The notes beneath the pieces are model-generated. The model saw nothing but the letters and a program-made list of their open reading frames with translations. It did no database searches and was not told the DNA's origin. Shown here piece by piece: positions 49,190 through 60,197 of a DNA stretch of 64,000 nt; positions within the stretch are counted from its first letter, which is position 1, and each line of letters begins with the position of its first letter. Made by a program: the position numbers and the translations under genes. This DNA is from Marthasterias glacialis (lineage: Eukaryota; Echinodermata; Asteroidea; Forcipulatida; Asteriidae): positions 84,118 through 148,117 of the forward strand of contig CAJVRT020000005.1 of NCBI GenBank assembly GCA_911728455.2. The letters run 5' to 3'.

Positions 49190-49520
49190 GATTGATTTTT
49201 AAAAAGGCAAAAAAGGTGCATGGTATTAAAAGAGTGACCACCACAAACAATTATCAAAGTATAACATTTAACAATAAATAACATACAACATAAATAACAT
49301 TTAAATAGGCAAGAACATTGTAAGTTGAGTGACCCCCTCGAAAAATTATTACCGAAATATAACATTTAAAAATGAACTAAATAATATGTACAGAACAATT
49401 AAGTAACATCCAAAAAGGCAAGAAATATGCAAGAGTAAAGACTGACTCCCTTGACAAACTATTTACAGCTATAATTACAGAATAAATAACCCAACAGTAA
49501 CCTAAAAGGGCAAGGTATTC
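49190..49520 (+). repeat. Decayed tandem repeat, about 105-bp period, three to four units
   Basis: AAAAAGGCAA, AATAGGCAAG, AAAAAGGCAAG and AAAAGGGCAAG recur near 49,200, 49,305, 49,412 and 49,506. The first three are followed by a GAGTGACC-like motif, and units include TATAACATTTAA and AAATAACAT. A/T-rich. Confidence 0.6.
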
Positions 49521-49689
49521 GTTTCATAAGAAATACAAAATTTAATTATTTAATAATACAAAAAGTGATTAAAATAATATAACATAGATGTTTTACACTG
49601 AAGTAATCAACTTCTGCACAGCTCCTCCGCTCATTTGAAACAGAAAGGAAGCAAAAAAGACTAAGTACACTTCAAGCACAAGAATATGG

Positions 49690-50275
49690 CAGACTTATCT
49701 GAGAAAAGTATGGAGGGCAAAGTACGACAGGTTTGTGAAACCATTCCTTGCACTGCTGACACTGCACCATTCTGCTGCCAGTCCTTCTGATTGCCTGCAA
49801 AAGAAGAAGATGTCAACTACTGATATCTGCTTTACACCTTCACTTGCAGCTTGCTTAACCTGGAAATTAAGAAAGGCAAAAATTGAAGGCATCATGGAAA
49901 CTATTGTTCGTGAAGTAAAGTCTGAAGCAAAAGCTACCTCCAGTCATTTGCTGTAGAAGTCAATGGCAACTATAGTGAACCGTGTTCAAAGGGGCCAGTT
50001 ATGTCAATCACAATCTTTTGCCATGGCCCTTCTGGAAGTGGTATAGGCTGTAATGGAGTGTTCTGGTTGCGTGCAGTTTTATCACTTGTTAACCATGCGT
50101 AACAGCTGCAAGTGGCATCCTCTACCATACGGTCCATGCAAGGCCACCATATACAGCATTCCCAGAGTCCTTGCTTACATTGTACAGTGCCTTGATGTGC
50201 TTCATGAGCGAGGGAAATTAGATTGCGTTTCATCATCTCAGATATCACAAAATGATCACAAGCATGAAACAATAT
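49690..50275 (-). pseudogene. Integrase fragment IN-1 (Ty3/gypsy-type), with spliced PHD-like end
   Basis: The minus-strand frame at 49,970-50,272 shows an integrase zinc-binding and core start: AHEAHQG, WWPCMDRMVEDA, SCYAW (the family usually has Cys where Trp stands), LTSDKTAR, then PLPEGPWQ and IVIDITGPFE with the first catalytic Asp present. After a frameshift the core continues as TIVAIDFYSK, an in-frame stop, LEVAF and SDFTSRTIV. At FLNFQ a GTTAAG donor and a pyrimidine-rich TTCTTCTTTTGCAG acceptor bound a short candidate intron. The frame resumes in phase as RMVQCQQCKEWFHKP, which resembles the second half of a PHD zinc finger. The later catalytic residues are missing. Integrases of this type catalyse strand transfer of element DNA. 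This copy is broken. Confidence 0.75.
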
Positions 50276-50519
50276 CTACAATCCAAAATTCATCAAGAAT
50301 CATGGAGTATGACTATAATGCTTGCCTAATGTTTTTCTTGTTTGGCCAATCATTATCCAAATATTATGAAATCACTTGCTGAAGTGTATCATCGGCTAAA
50401 ACAGCTTGTTGTCGGTCTGCTTTATCAACTGTAGTAGTCAGTAGAATCACATTAATGGATTGTATAATGTCTTCCTTGTCATCATCCTCAATTGATGTAT
50501 CAGTGTGTTATGGTATTAC

Positions 50520-51561
50520 CTTAATATAGTTCTCCCAATCGTCCTGCTTGTCATTTACCAACTTGGCATTGGAGGCCTTGAGTGTCTGATTCAACCACTC
50601 ATCAAGGTCATTTGTCTGGGGTGGTCTGCAGCTGAACTCACACGATGGCAGATACCCCATTGCTGGTACAAGTCCTCAGACAGCTTTGGGAAAAAAAAAC
50701 ATTCAAAGGTTAAGACTAATTGAAATTGTAAAAAGAGTCTGTTTTTCCCATCCTAGTTTTTCATGTGTACATGTGTATAACTTTACCTGGTTACAGAATT
50801 CTCTCCCATGATCAGAAAGGCAGTCTTTTGGTGCACCATTCCTGCAATGAGAAAAAGTGAGCTGATGTTACACATTGAAATGATACCAAATTAACAAAGC
50901 ATTGAAGGTTTAAACCTATACAAAAATATAAAAAGATACACACACAAGTTACGTCTTGGAAATGACCTCACCAGCAATAAAAATTATTTGAGGCACTTTG
51001 ACACACTCTTGGCATCCTTTCACCGGATCGGCATCACCTCAGGCCACTTGGTGTAATATTCTGTAGCAGTTAGGACATATCGATTGCTAGCCTTTGATTC
51101 CTTGAATGGGCCAAACAGATTAATACCAATCATCACCCAGGGCTGGACCAGGGATGGGTTGAAGTTCAGAGGCAGAAAATTTGATCTTCTCCATCCCCAG
51201 GCATCTGGTGCACTGCTGAATCTACAATAACAAATTGTTCATTAGGACCAAAAATATTATTTGATGGCAGTGGCAAGAAATTGCTGTCCATACCAAAGAA
51301 AATGTTTGTTTTATCCCTTTTATTCCAGATTACTTTTTTGGGGTATTTAGTTAAATTTCAGTTACACCTGTCAACACTGTCACATTACCTACCACTCATT
51401 AACATCTTTCACTATAGTCTGCCAGTAGAACCACACCTCAATCTTTAGATGGGTCTTTTTTGCCCAAAATGACCCCTAAAGGTTGAGTTTTGGCACTCCC
51501 AGAAGATATCATTTCGTCCCTTATCAATGATGACTAGTTGTCTCTCTGCTCCTTTACAGCT
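50520..51561 (-). pseudogene. Integrase fragment IN-2 split by candidate introns (gypsy/GIN/Ginger-like)
   Basis: Minus-strand blocks follow integrase order. 51,561-51,400: ERQLVIIDKGR, ECQNSTFRGHFG (first zinc His appears replaced by Gln), then YWQTIVKDVNEW. 51,211-50,970: IQQCTRC, PIPGP, a frameshift, IGINLFGPFKESK (Asn at the usual first catalytic Asp), NRYVLTATEYYTKWPE, then KDAKSVSKCL. 50,787-50,841: NGAPKDCLSDHGREFCNQ with the second Asp. 50,520-50,693: QQWGICHRVSSA, then after a shift DLDEWLNQTLKASNAKLV with the third acidic residue. The NGAPK block is bounded by TCATTGCAG and GTAAAG. The last block opens after TTTTTTTCCCAAAG in phase 0 and ends at GTAATAC. LTR-element integrases normally lack introns, so a Ginger-type DNA transposon or a GIN-like host gene is possible. 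Frameshifts, stops and lost active-site residues make it a pseudogene. Confidence 0.78.
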
Positions 51562-51917
51562 TTAGTAGAAAAGCTCATTGCCAGCAAGTCATTTCAACAT
51601 CGAAAATTTTTCAAACGAAACTTTACCAGTTCAAAAATAAAATAACTGATTGTCAGCTTAATTGTTATGCAATTTGAAGGTTATTATCACGTGACAGTTC
51701 CTCTGCAGTAACACGTCGTCCTCCGTAGAAAATTGCAGTACAGTACATTATAATTGTTTAATTGACTGCTGATGATGGAGAGGCTTGGTATCACCTTGGT
51801 ATATTGATGACGGCTAGGATGCGTTGTTTGAAGGAGATATTACTGGGCTTGTTGACTCTTGGCCTCTGACGGCCTACCCATTGGCCGCAGGCCATTGAGG
51901 TTTGAAGGTGTACTTCT

Positions 51918-51962
51918 GTAGCGTTTGGTGATGTGCTGTCCTTCCTCGCCACAACTCTTGCA
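51918..51962 (-). pseudogene. Degenerate CCHC zinc knuckle downstream of the Gag-like frame
   Basis: The minus strand reads ICKSCGEEGQHITKRYR. This looks like a Gag CCHC knuckle with one extra residue before His and Tyr in place of the last Cys. It lies just downstream of the Gag-like frame and is separated from it by stops or frame changes. Confidence 0.55.
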
Positions 51963-52037
51963 AATGAAACTCAATGACTAGAAGGTAACTGGTCTTTTCT
52001 CGATTGTTTACATGGGCGTGGTGCTTTAGAAATCTGC

Positions 52038-52667
52038 TCAACCTTCAGAGCAACATGTAGTTGGTTGACAGTGGCAAGAAATTTGTGCAAAAACATTGTG
52101 GTCAGTGTTCTGCTTGGAGATCTGGGCCATGTGCTGGTTTTGATCAAGGTCCCTCGTATCAAGTAACAAGGATGAATTCTGCTGGTTGTATAGTGGACTG
52201 ATCTGCTGTAATTGCTTGGTTTTTAGCTTGGTTCTAGTCTTTGCAAAAGCTGCCATCCGAGACTGGCATTCGACTTGATAAAGTTCAATCTGAAGTTGCC
52301 TGAAAGTCATCTCCCTTTGTTTCATAGGTGCAAGTATCTGCAGGATCTTCCCGTCTTTAACACCTCTCATAAATTGATGTGTGAGCATACTCTTTCTGTT
52401 TGGAAAGGGAGTTGAATTTTCTTTTATGGTTCTCAGCGTAGCTTCAGGTTCTAAAGCACAGATGCTTGGTACTTCATTGGGAAGTCTCATACGAACATAA
52501 AAACTGGCCAGTGAATAATCAGACAGGTATATGTCTCCAAACTGTGCCTTGAGTTCAGCAAAAGCGTGGCTAAGAGTTTGTTTTACTGGACGGAGATTGA
52601 GAACAAGTTTTCTTGCAGTACCACCAAAATAACGAACAACGGTAGAAAATTGGAGTTCTGTAGGCAT
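52038..52667 (-). pseudogene. Gag/capsid-like open frame (LTR-retroelement type), 209 codons
   Basis: This is the longest open frame outside the satellites. It starts MPTELQFSTVVRYFGGTARK, matching the 'lGGtArkw' capsid motif of Ty3/gypsy-type Gag, then has LSHAFAELKAQFGD, SFYVRMRLPNEV, MLTHQFMRGVKDGKI, LAPMKQREMTFRQLQIELYQ and a Gln/Asn-rich end. This order (capsid N-lobe, C-lobe, then a knuckle) is that of Gag. A possible N-terminal part in another frame lies at 52,698-52,913 (HMLSQLEGIERR, IIMAFPLQGSAIAI). No protease, reverse transcriptase or RNase H is seen between it and the integrase pieces on the same strand, so it is either a deleted element or pieces from different elements. A domesticated capsid gene is possible but less likely given the broken flanks. 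Confidence 0.7.
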
Positions 52668-52697
52668 GGATGTGGTTTTGATGCGATATTTGACGTC

Positions 52698-52913
52698 TCA
52701 AACCCAATATTTGATGGCGATGGCTGAACCTTGCAGTGGGAATGCCATAATTATGGGAGTTGGCCGTAGTAAATGCAAATCTGTTGCACATTGACGGGAT
52801 GTGTTTGGGGATTGTCGTCTCTCTATGCCTTCTAGTTGTGAAAGCATGTGATCAGTGGTCTCTTGCATGTTGCCAAGATTTCTTTGAAGGGAAAGGTAGC
52901 TTGAGGGATGCAT
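52698..52913 (-). pseudogene. Possible N-terminal Gag-like remnant
   Basis: An open frame of 71 codons directly upstream of the Gag-like frame in the same orientation, separated from it by a stop and frame change. It contains HMLSQLEGIERR and an IIMAFPLQGSAIAI stretch that would sit where Gag proteins have their helical N-terminal part. Assignment rests mainly on position. Confidence 0.35.
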
Positions 52914-53217
52914 CTTGCTTTACTTCAAGTGGATTGAGGATAGGTTTAATTGAATGTGACGAGATGATCTGTCACCATTTGCTGCGATGGATGATGGAAA
53001 GAGTTCTTCGTCAGACAGGTGATCTCTGGAAGTAGTCACTTTGCTTTGAAGCTGACAATCTGGGCTTGCAAAGAACACAGTCCAAAGAGGGATACAAAAA
53101 AACTAATATGCAGGAGAACAAAATGCAGAAAAATGGCAACAATGATGAAAAGGAATACTCTACCACTTTAAATCAAATAAGACAACGAAAATTAAAAGGT
53201 AAGTACAATGCAAATAT

Positions 53218-56200
53218 GGATCTCAATCATATTAAAGTAAAACAAACGAAAAATAAAAAGGAGAGCAAGAGTATATCAGCGATAAAAAAAAATACTATGA
53301 ATACTAAATGCAAATCTGAAAACATCGGAATGATTAAATGTTTAACACACAAGTAAAAAATCTACTTCTGATCTGTTCTTTTGTCTCCAGAACTGTTGTG
53401 TTCTTTTGTCCCTAGAACTGAGTGGCAGAGATGCCTGAATGGATTTCTAAAACTGGGTACTCTACAGCTGTTTGAAACTACAACTAAATTAATCCAATTT
53501 ATGGACACCTGGGAATATACCCAAACAATGCCAAATCAGACATCAAAATAAACTACAGGGCTTAAGAGCCACAAGTGTTCAAAGTCAATTGGAATAAGCT
53601 AGAGTAACTTACAGAGCATCTTGTATTAGCTGTGTGCAGTCTTGATCTATCTGGATGAAGTACAAACTGCTGGTGTGATCTATGCTAACGTAGCTTTGAT
53701 TTTGTGAGAGTCCGTGAACAAACGTATATCTCAGTTCCGAGGTAGTGAATGTCCTTTGGCTGAACCGTTACGTTTTAAGTCCACCAGAAGAAAAAAATTC
53801 TTCACAAAAATGTTAGTCCAAGGTTGACGATGATGGTGGAAATGTTCAATAGTTCTGCCAGGGGATGGATGAAGAAGACAAAAATCAGCTGATGGGGGCT
53901 CGAAGGTCGTTCTTGGCACTGGATCGAGGGTCAGTCACAAGTCACCCATCATGTTTGTCAGTCTGGGAACTAGGCGGTCCAAACAAGCCCAGCATTAGGT
54001 GGATGCTTCTGGACAATCAGGAGCTCAGTCAAGGCTTCAGGCCCAGGTCACTGTTGCATTAAACAGGAGTGGAACTTCTTGGTGAGATCTAGCACTCTCT
54101 TGCAATTTTCTGGACCTCAATCATATTAAAGTAAAACAAACAAAAAATAAAAAGGTGAGCAAAAGTTTATCACAATACAAAAAAATACTATGAATACTAA
54201 ATGCAAATCGGAACACATCGGAACGATTAAATGTTTAACACACAAGTAAAAAATCTACTTCTAATCTGTTCTTGTGTCTCCAGAACTGTCGTGTTCTTTT
54301 GTCCCTAGAACTGAGTGGCAGATATGCCTGAATGGATTTCTAAAACTGGGTACTCTACAGCTGTTTGAAACTACAACTAAATTAATCCAATTTATGGACA
54401 CCTGGGAAAAATAGCCAAACAATCCAAATCAGACATCAAAATAAACTACAGGGATTAAGAGCCACAAGTGTTAAAAGTCAATTGGAATAAGCTAGAGTAA
54501 CTTACAGAGCATCTTTTATTGGCTGTGTGCAGTCTTGATCTATCTGGATGAAGTACAAACTGCTGGTGTGATCTATGCTATCGTAGCTTTGATTTTGTGA
54601 GAGTCCGTCAACAAACATGTATCTCAGTTCCGAGGTAGTGAATGTCCTTTGGCCGAACGGTTACGTTTTAAGTCCACCAGTAGAAAAAAATTCTTCACAA
54701 AAATGTTAGTCCAAGGTTGATGATGATGGTGGAAATGTTTAATAATGCTGCCAGGGGATGGATGAAGAAGACAAAAATCAGCTGATGGGGGCTCGAAGGT
54801 CGTTCTTGGCACTAGATGGAGGGTCAGTCACATGTCACCCATCATCTTTGTCAGTCTGGGAACTAGGCAGTCCAAACAAGCCCAGCATTAGGTGGATGCT
54901 ACTGGACAATCAGGAGCTCAGTCAAGGCTTCAGGCCCAGGTCACTGTTGCATTAAACAGGAGTGGAACTTCTTGGTGAGATCTAGCACTCTCTTGCAATT
55001 TTCTGGATCTCAATCATATTAAATTAAAACAAACAAAAACTAAAAAGGAGAGCAAAAGTTTATCACAATAAAAAAAAATACAATGAATACAAAATGCAAA
55101 TCGGAACACATCGGAACGATTAAATGTTTAACACACAAGAAAAAAATCTACTTCTAATCTGTTCTTTTGTCTCCAGAACTGTCGTGTTCTTTTTTCCCAA
55201 AACTGAGTGGCAGATATGCCTGAATGGATTTCTAAAACTGGGTACTCTACAGCTGTTTGAAACTACAACTAAATTAATCCAATTTATGGACACCTGGGAA
55301 AAATACCCAAACAGTGCCAAATCGAAAATCAAAATAAACTACAGGGCTTAAGAGCCACAAGTGTTCAAAGTCAATTGGAATAAGCTAAAGTAACTTACAG
55401 AGCATCTTGTATTAGCTGTGTGCGGTCTTGATCTATATGGATGAAGTACAAACTGCTGGTGTGATCTATGCTATCTTAGCTTTGATTTTGTGAGAGTCCG
55501 TGAACAAACGTATATCTCAGTTCCGAGGTAGTGAATGTCCTTTGGCCGAACCGTTACGTTTTAAGTCCACCACAAGAAAACAATTCTTCACAAAAATGTT
55601 AGTCCAAGGTTGATGATGATGGTGGAAATGTTCAATAATTCTGCCAGGGGATGGATGAAGAAGACAAAAATCAGCTGATGGGGGCTCGAAGGTCGTTCTT
55701 GGCACTGGATCGAGGGTCAGTCACAAGTCACCCATCATGTTTGTCAGTCTGGGAACTAGGCGGTCCAAACAAGCCCAGCATTACGTGGATGCTACTGGAC
55801 AATCAGGAGCTCAGTCAAGGCTTCAGGCCCAGGTCACTGTTGCATTAAACAGGAGTGGAACTTCTTGGTGAGATCTAGCACTCTCTTGCAATTTTCTGGA
55901 CCTCAATCATATTAAAGTAAAACAAACAAAAAATAAAAAGCTGAGCAAAAGTTTATCACAATAAAAAAAAAATACTATGAATACTAAATGCAAATCGGAA
56001 CACATCGGAACGATTAAATGTTTAACACACAAGAAAAAAATCGACTTCTAATCTGTTCTTTTGTCTCCAGAACTGTCGTGTTCTTTTGTCCCTAGAACTG
56101 AGTGGCAGATATGCCTGAATGGATTTCTAAAACTGGGTACTCTACAGCTGTTTGAAACTACAACTAAATTAATCCGATTTATGGACACCTGGGAAAAATG

Positions 56201-57680
56201 CCCAAACAATCCAAATCAGAAATCAAAATAAACTAGAGGGCTTAAGAGCCACAATGTTCAAAGTCAATTGGAATAAGCTAGAGTAACTTACAGAGCATCT
56301 TTTATTGGCTGTGTGCAGTATTGATCTATCTGGATGAAGTACAAACTGCTGGTGTGATCTATGCTAACGTAGCTTTGATTTTGTGAGAGTCCGTGAACAA
56401 ACGTATATCTCAGTTCCGAGGTAGTGAATGTCCTTTGGCCGAACCGTTACGTTTTAAGTCCACCAGAAGAAAAAAATTCTTCACAAAAATGTTAGTCCAA
56501 GGTTGACGATGATGGTGGAAATGTTCAATAGTTCTGCCAGGGGATGGATGAAGAAGACAAAAATCAGCTGATGGGGGCTCGAAGGTCGTTCTTGGCACTG
56601 GATCGAGGGTCAGTCACAAGTCACCCATCATGTTTGTCAGTCTGGGAACTAGGTGGTCCAAACAAGCCCAGCATTAGGTGGATGTTACTTGACAATCAGG
56701 AGCTCAGTCAAGGCTTCAGGCCCAGGTCACTTTTGCATTAAACAGGAGTGGAACTTCTTGGTGAGATCAAGCACTCTCCTGCAATTTTCTGGATCTCAAT
56801 CATATTAAGGTAAAACAAACAAAAAATAAAAAGGAGAGCAAAAGTTTATCACAATAAAAAAAAAATACTATGAATACTAAATGCTAATCGGAACACATCG
56901 GAACGATTAAATGTTTAACAAATAAGAAAAACATCTACTTCTAATCTGTTCTTTTGTCTCCAGAACTGTCAAGTTCTTTTGTCCCTAAAACTGAGTGGCA
57001 GATATGCCTGAATGGATTTCTAAAACTGGGTACACTACAGCTGTTTGAAACTGCAACTAAATTAATCCAATTTATGGACACCTGGGAAAAATAGCCAAAC
57101 AATGCCAAACCGGAAATCAAAATAAACTACAGGGCTTAAGAGCCACAAGTGTTCAAAGTCAATTGGAATAAGCTAGAGTAACTTACAGAGCATCTTTTAT
57201 TAGCTGTGTGCAGTCTTGATCTATCTGGATGAAGTACAAACTGCTGGTGTGATCTATGCTATCGAAGCTTTGATTTTGTGAGAGTCAGTGAACAAACGTA
57301 TATCTCAGTTCCGAGGTAGTGAATGTCCTTTGGCCGAACGGTTACGTTTTAAGTCCACCAGAAGAAAAAAATTCTTCACAAACATGTTAGTCCAAGGTTG
57401 ACGATGATGGTGGAAATGTTCAACAGTTCTGCCAGGGGATGGATGAAGTAGACAAAATTCAGTTGATGGGGGCTCGAAGGTCGTTCTTGGCACTGGATGG
57501 AGGGTCAGTCACATGTCACCCATCATCTTTGTCAGTCTGGGAACTAGGCGGTCCAAACAAGCCCAGCATTAGGTGGATGCTACTGGACAATCAGGAACTC
57601 AGTCAAGGCTTCAGGCACAGGTCACTGTTGCATTAAACAGGGTTGGAACTTCTTGGTGAGATGTAGCACTTCCTGGCACA
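53218..57680 (+). repeat. 893-bp tandem repeat, five copies
   Basis: Copies start near 53,218, 54,113, 55,006, 55,899 and 56,794. Internal markers recur at 893, 893, 893 and 895 bp. Each copy contains CTCAATCATATTAAA, an A-rich run, TCTGTTCTTTTGTCTCCAG, AACTGAGTGGCAG, TCCGAGGTAGTGAATGTCC, GGGGATGGATGAAGAAGAC, AACAGGAGTGGAACTTCTTG. Two short opposed open frames (62 codons minus, 65 codons plus) are kept in all five. On the minus strand a strong donor, GATGCTCT|GTAAGTTAC, closes a frame reading SELRYTFVHGLSQNQSY and FIQIDQDCTQLI; this frame has a stop in copy 3. The flanks show no homology to the unit. No protein family recognised. The period is long for a minisatellite; it could be an amplified piece of a gene or of an element. 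Confidence 0.93.
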
Positions 57681-57684
57681 TTTC

Positions 57685-58423
57685 CGTTTCTTTAGCAGGT
57701 TCATTTTCATCTATTGGGTGAAGACAGCAAACAGTAACTCATCACATATATGTTACAACTCCTGCACAGTGTAACTTGAGACAAAAAGTTTGGAATCATC
57801 TCATCAGATAAAAAAAAGAGAAAAACGTAAACAGAAGTTTTCATGATTTACTTGTTTAGTTTTTTCCCCCAATGTTTTCTGAAAAGTTCCTAACCAGCAA
57901 CTAGACATGCATTGTAACTGTAGTTTAAAACATTATTGTAAAAGTGTGGTCAATGAAAAAAGAATATATTCTCAATTGAAAATAAAGATGGTACACATTG
58001 ACATCATACCTTCTAATCTGAAGCTGCTTGCAAATCTTGGAACACTTCACTGATGCTATTCACTCATTTCAACAGGGCAACATCCTCCTGAAAGAAACTG
58101 AAAAACATTCTCCAACAAATAGTTATTTGTTTTGTTGATTGGGGTTGCCATTCACACAATACTGATATAGCAGTAATTGTGAAAAACTGTAGTCTCCTTT
58201 CACACTGCTTGTTACAGATAAATTAAATGATGGTCAAGGTTGAATCAATCTGTGTGTATTCTGACTGAGAGGTTCACAATTAAATATAATTGGCGGTACG
58301 CTTCCTCCGAACCATTCTCATCCCTCAGCCTCAAGTCCGCTAAGTGGCTCTAACTTGAGGAAGAAAGAGACAAAGATCAAGTTAATAATCAATGACAGGA
58401 TAACTGTTAATCTACATGTGGTG
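57685..58423. other. No gene recognised
   Basis: AT-rich DNA between the 893-bp array and the Penelope-like fragment. A short hairpin (CCTCAAGT with ACTTGAGG, 16-base loop) lies near 58,331-58,362. Nothing else noticed. Confidence 0.4.
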
Positions 58424-59290
58424 TCAGAAGTGAAACAATTGTAATGTTAATTGTACAAAAGGAGAAAGAACTGAATCAAGATGGCACAAAAAAAACTCAG
58501 TAGGACAGGCGCAAGTCAACATGATGGGGCAACTGGGATTGTTAGGTTTGTGGATCTTGAGGACAAGGTACAAACGAGCAGTATAGGGTGCAGAAACTTT
58601 GAGTTTTTTAGCATTGCTAGGCAGTGAACCATGTCTTATAAACTTATTCCTAGTTTTGGTGACTTCTTTCTGGTGCTCAGATGTAAAATCATTATGTACT
58701 TCTCTGTAAGACATTCCACCAGACAATTGACACTCAGCTTCTTTGATGTAAAGATCACATCACCAAACCACGGTAGCTCCACCTCTGTCCGCTCTCTTAA
58801 TGACAAAAGAAGGGTTCCCACGAAGGGACTGGAGTGCACTGCAATTATCCTTGATGATATCACAGAAAGCAAGCTAACTGAAATCAAGATGGTTAATCTC
58901 TTGTTGGGAACTGTCGAAAACAAAGTCCAACGTTCTGTTAAGTTCAGGATTAGGGCACCAACTAGACTTCTTTGGGCAAAACTTGTCAAATCAATCAACA
59001 GGTAGAAAATCAGCTGGCTGAGTCGAAACGTCACAATGAGACATTGGTGAGTAAGTAGTGATATGTGGCTTGAAATCAACAGACTGATGAACAGGCGAGG
59101 ATATAGAGCTCTGAGTGTGTAGATCATCCTTGTAGTAGAAATTGTTTGAAGCATAACTGACGGAAGAATTCATCAACATCTCTATTCATTGAAAACTCAT
59201 CCACACACCAAATATTAGGCACAACATTAAGGCCAAATTGATGAAAATCACACTCTGCTTCTAAAAGTGGAAGATTGAGTGGTATAGTCA
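58424..59290 (-). pseudogene. Penelope-like element, N-terminal reverse-transcriptase part
   Basis: Minus-strand order: NVVPNIWCVDEFS and DVDEFFRQLCFKQF (N-terminal region), a frameshift, STQPADFLPVD, a stop, FCPKKSSWCPNPELNRTLD, another stop, SLRGNPSFVIKRADRGGATV, a stop after VVW, then DLYIKEAECQLSGGMSYREV, FIRHGSLPSN, ARLYLVLKIHKPNNPSCPIM and CPTEFF. The kRADrGGa..VW and yLvLKIHKP..P.RPI-type signatures are those of Penelope-like reverse transcriptases, which copy element RNA at the chromosome. Homology ends just after LDSVLSPFVQ, so the catalytic YADD-type region and the endonuclease are absent here. Three stops and a frameshift make it inactive. Confidence 0.82.
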
Positions 59291-59910
59291 TGACCATATT
59301 CTTGGGGCGGGGCTGATGTGAAGAGCCAAGTACTGTTGGATGCTGGTTGACTACCGAAGATGAATGTCTTAAGGAGCACAGCTTAGAATCCTTAGAATGC
59401 TTTCAACCTTGAAACAGTTCCACACTAAGCGAGCAAATGATTCCAAACAGTTAATTGGCCAACCAAGTTATAAAATGCAGTACACAAATCATGTATCTTA
59501 TGAACAAGTTGAACAGTTCTCTTGAAATGGGACTGAAGAGTTCACCAAAAAAGATGACGGGATGAAGCACGGACGACACTGCAAACCTCACAAGAGTACA
59601 GATGACTACCTGGCAACAGATTGGAAGAGTGGAACTTAAGTTCAAGTCCTCTAGGTATACGTCCAGTCCATCAGCAGGTGTTGAGGAATCTGCAATGACT
59701 GCAAAATCTTGTTTTCATGAAATTAGCTTAGGCGATGGCAAGGCCAGCTTGACACATGACCAGCTTATGTAGAATTCTATTGCTGGAGAGTAAATGGCGT
59801 CATAGTTGTAAAGTGGCTACCAAGTTAGCTATGACGGAGAAAGTTTGCAGAACAATTAAGGGTCAGGAAGATGTAAAGTAAATCCGTTCGTAGCACTGAC
59901 AAATTTACCT
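59291..59910. other. No clear feature; possible upstream Penelope-related DNA
   Basis: On the minus strand this lies upstream of the reverse-transcriptase fragment. A stretch reading KRTVQLVHKIHDLCTAFYN has protein-like character but is not assignable. Confidence 0.3.
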
Positions 59911-60197
59911 TAGTTTGGGAAACATCCACCATTTTTTTGCTGAAACTTTTAGGGTCAAAAAACAAAATGCTTTGAGTACCCCCAACTCAAAACATTTTGA
60001 GTCTTTGACCAAAATGTTAAAGTCATTTTTGCTCTACCAAGTCAAGAGGGCAAATCCCCTGGTACCAGCACTCTAATTTGCAAGCCTGGATCTGCCTTAG
60101 TTTGGGAAATATCCACCATTTTTTTGCTGAGACTTTTAGGGTCAAAAAACAAAATGCTTTGAGTACCCCCAACTCAAAACATTTTGAGTCTTTGACC
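59911..60197 (-). repeat. SAT2, one full and one partial unit in inverted orientation
   Basis: Reading plus strand: CCACCATTTTTTTGCTG, then GACCAAAATGTTAAAGTC, TTGCTCTACCAAGTCAAGAG, CCTGGTACCAGCACTC, TAATTTGCAAGCCTGGATC and TGCCTTAGTTTGGGAAA. These are reverse complements of SAT2 landmarks. A TTTGAGTACCCCCAACTCAA block is repeated in both units. It abuts the end of a Penelope-like C-terminal fragment. Confidence 0.88.

Noticed and set aside
53066-53356. Lys/Asn-rich open frame of 96 codons
   Set aside because: A-rich composition that partly overlaps the start of the 893-bp repeat. The corresponding frames are not kept in the other copies.
58636-59154. 172-codon minus-strand frame over the Penelope-like piece
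   Set aside because: It is a shadow frame. The reverse-transcriptase signatures read in a different minus-strand frame of the same DNA.
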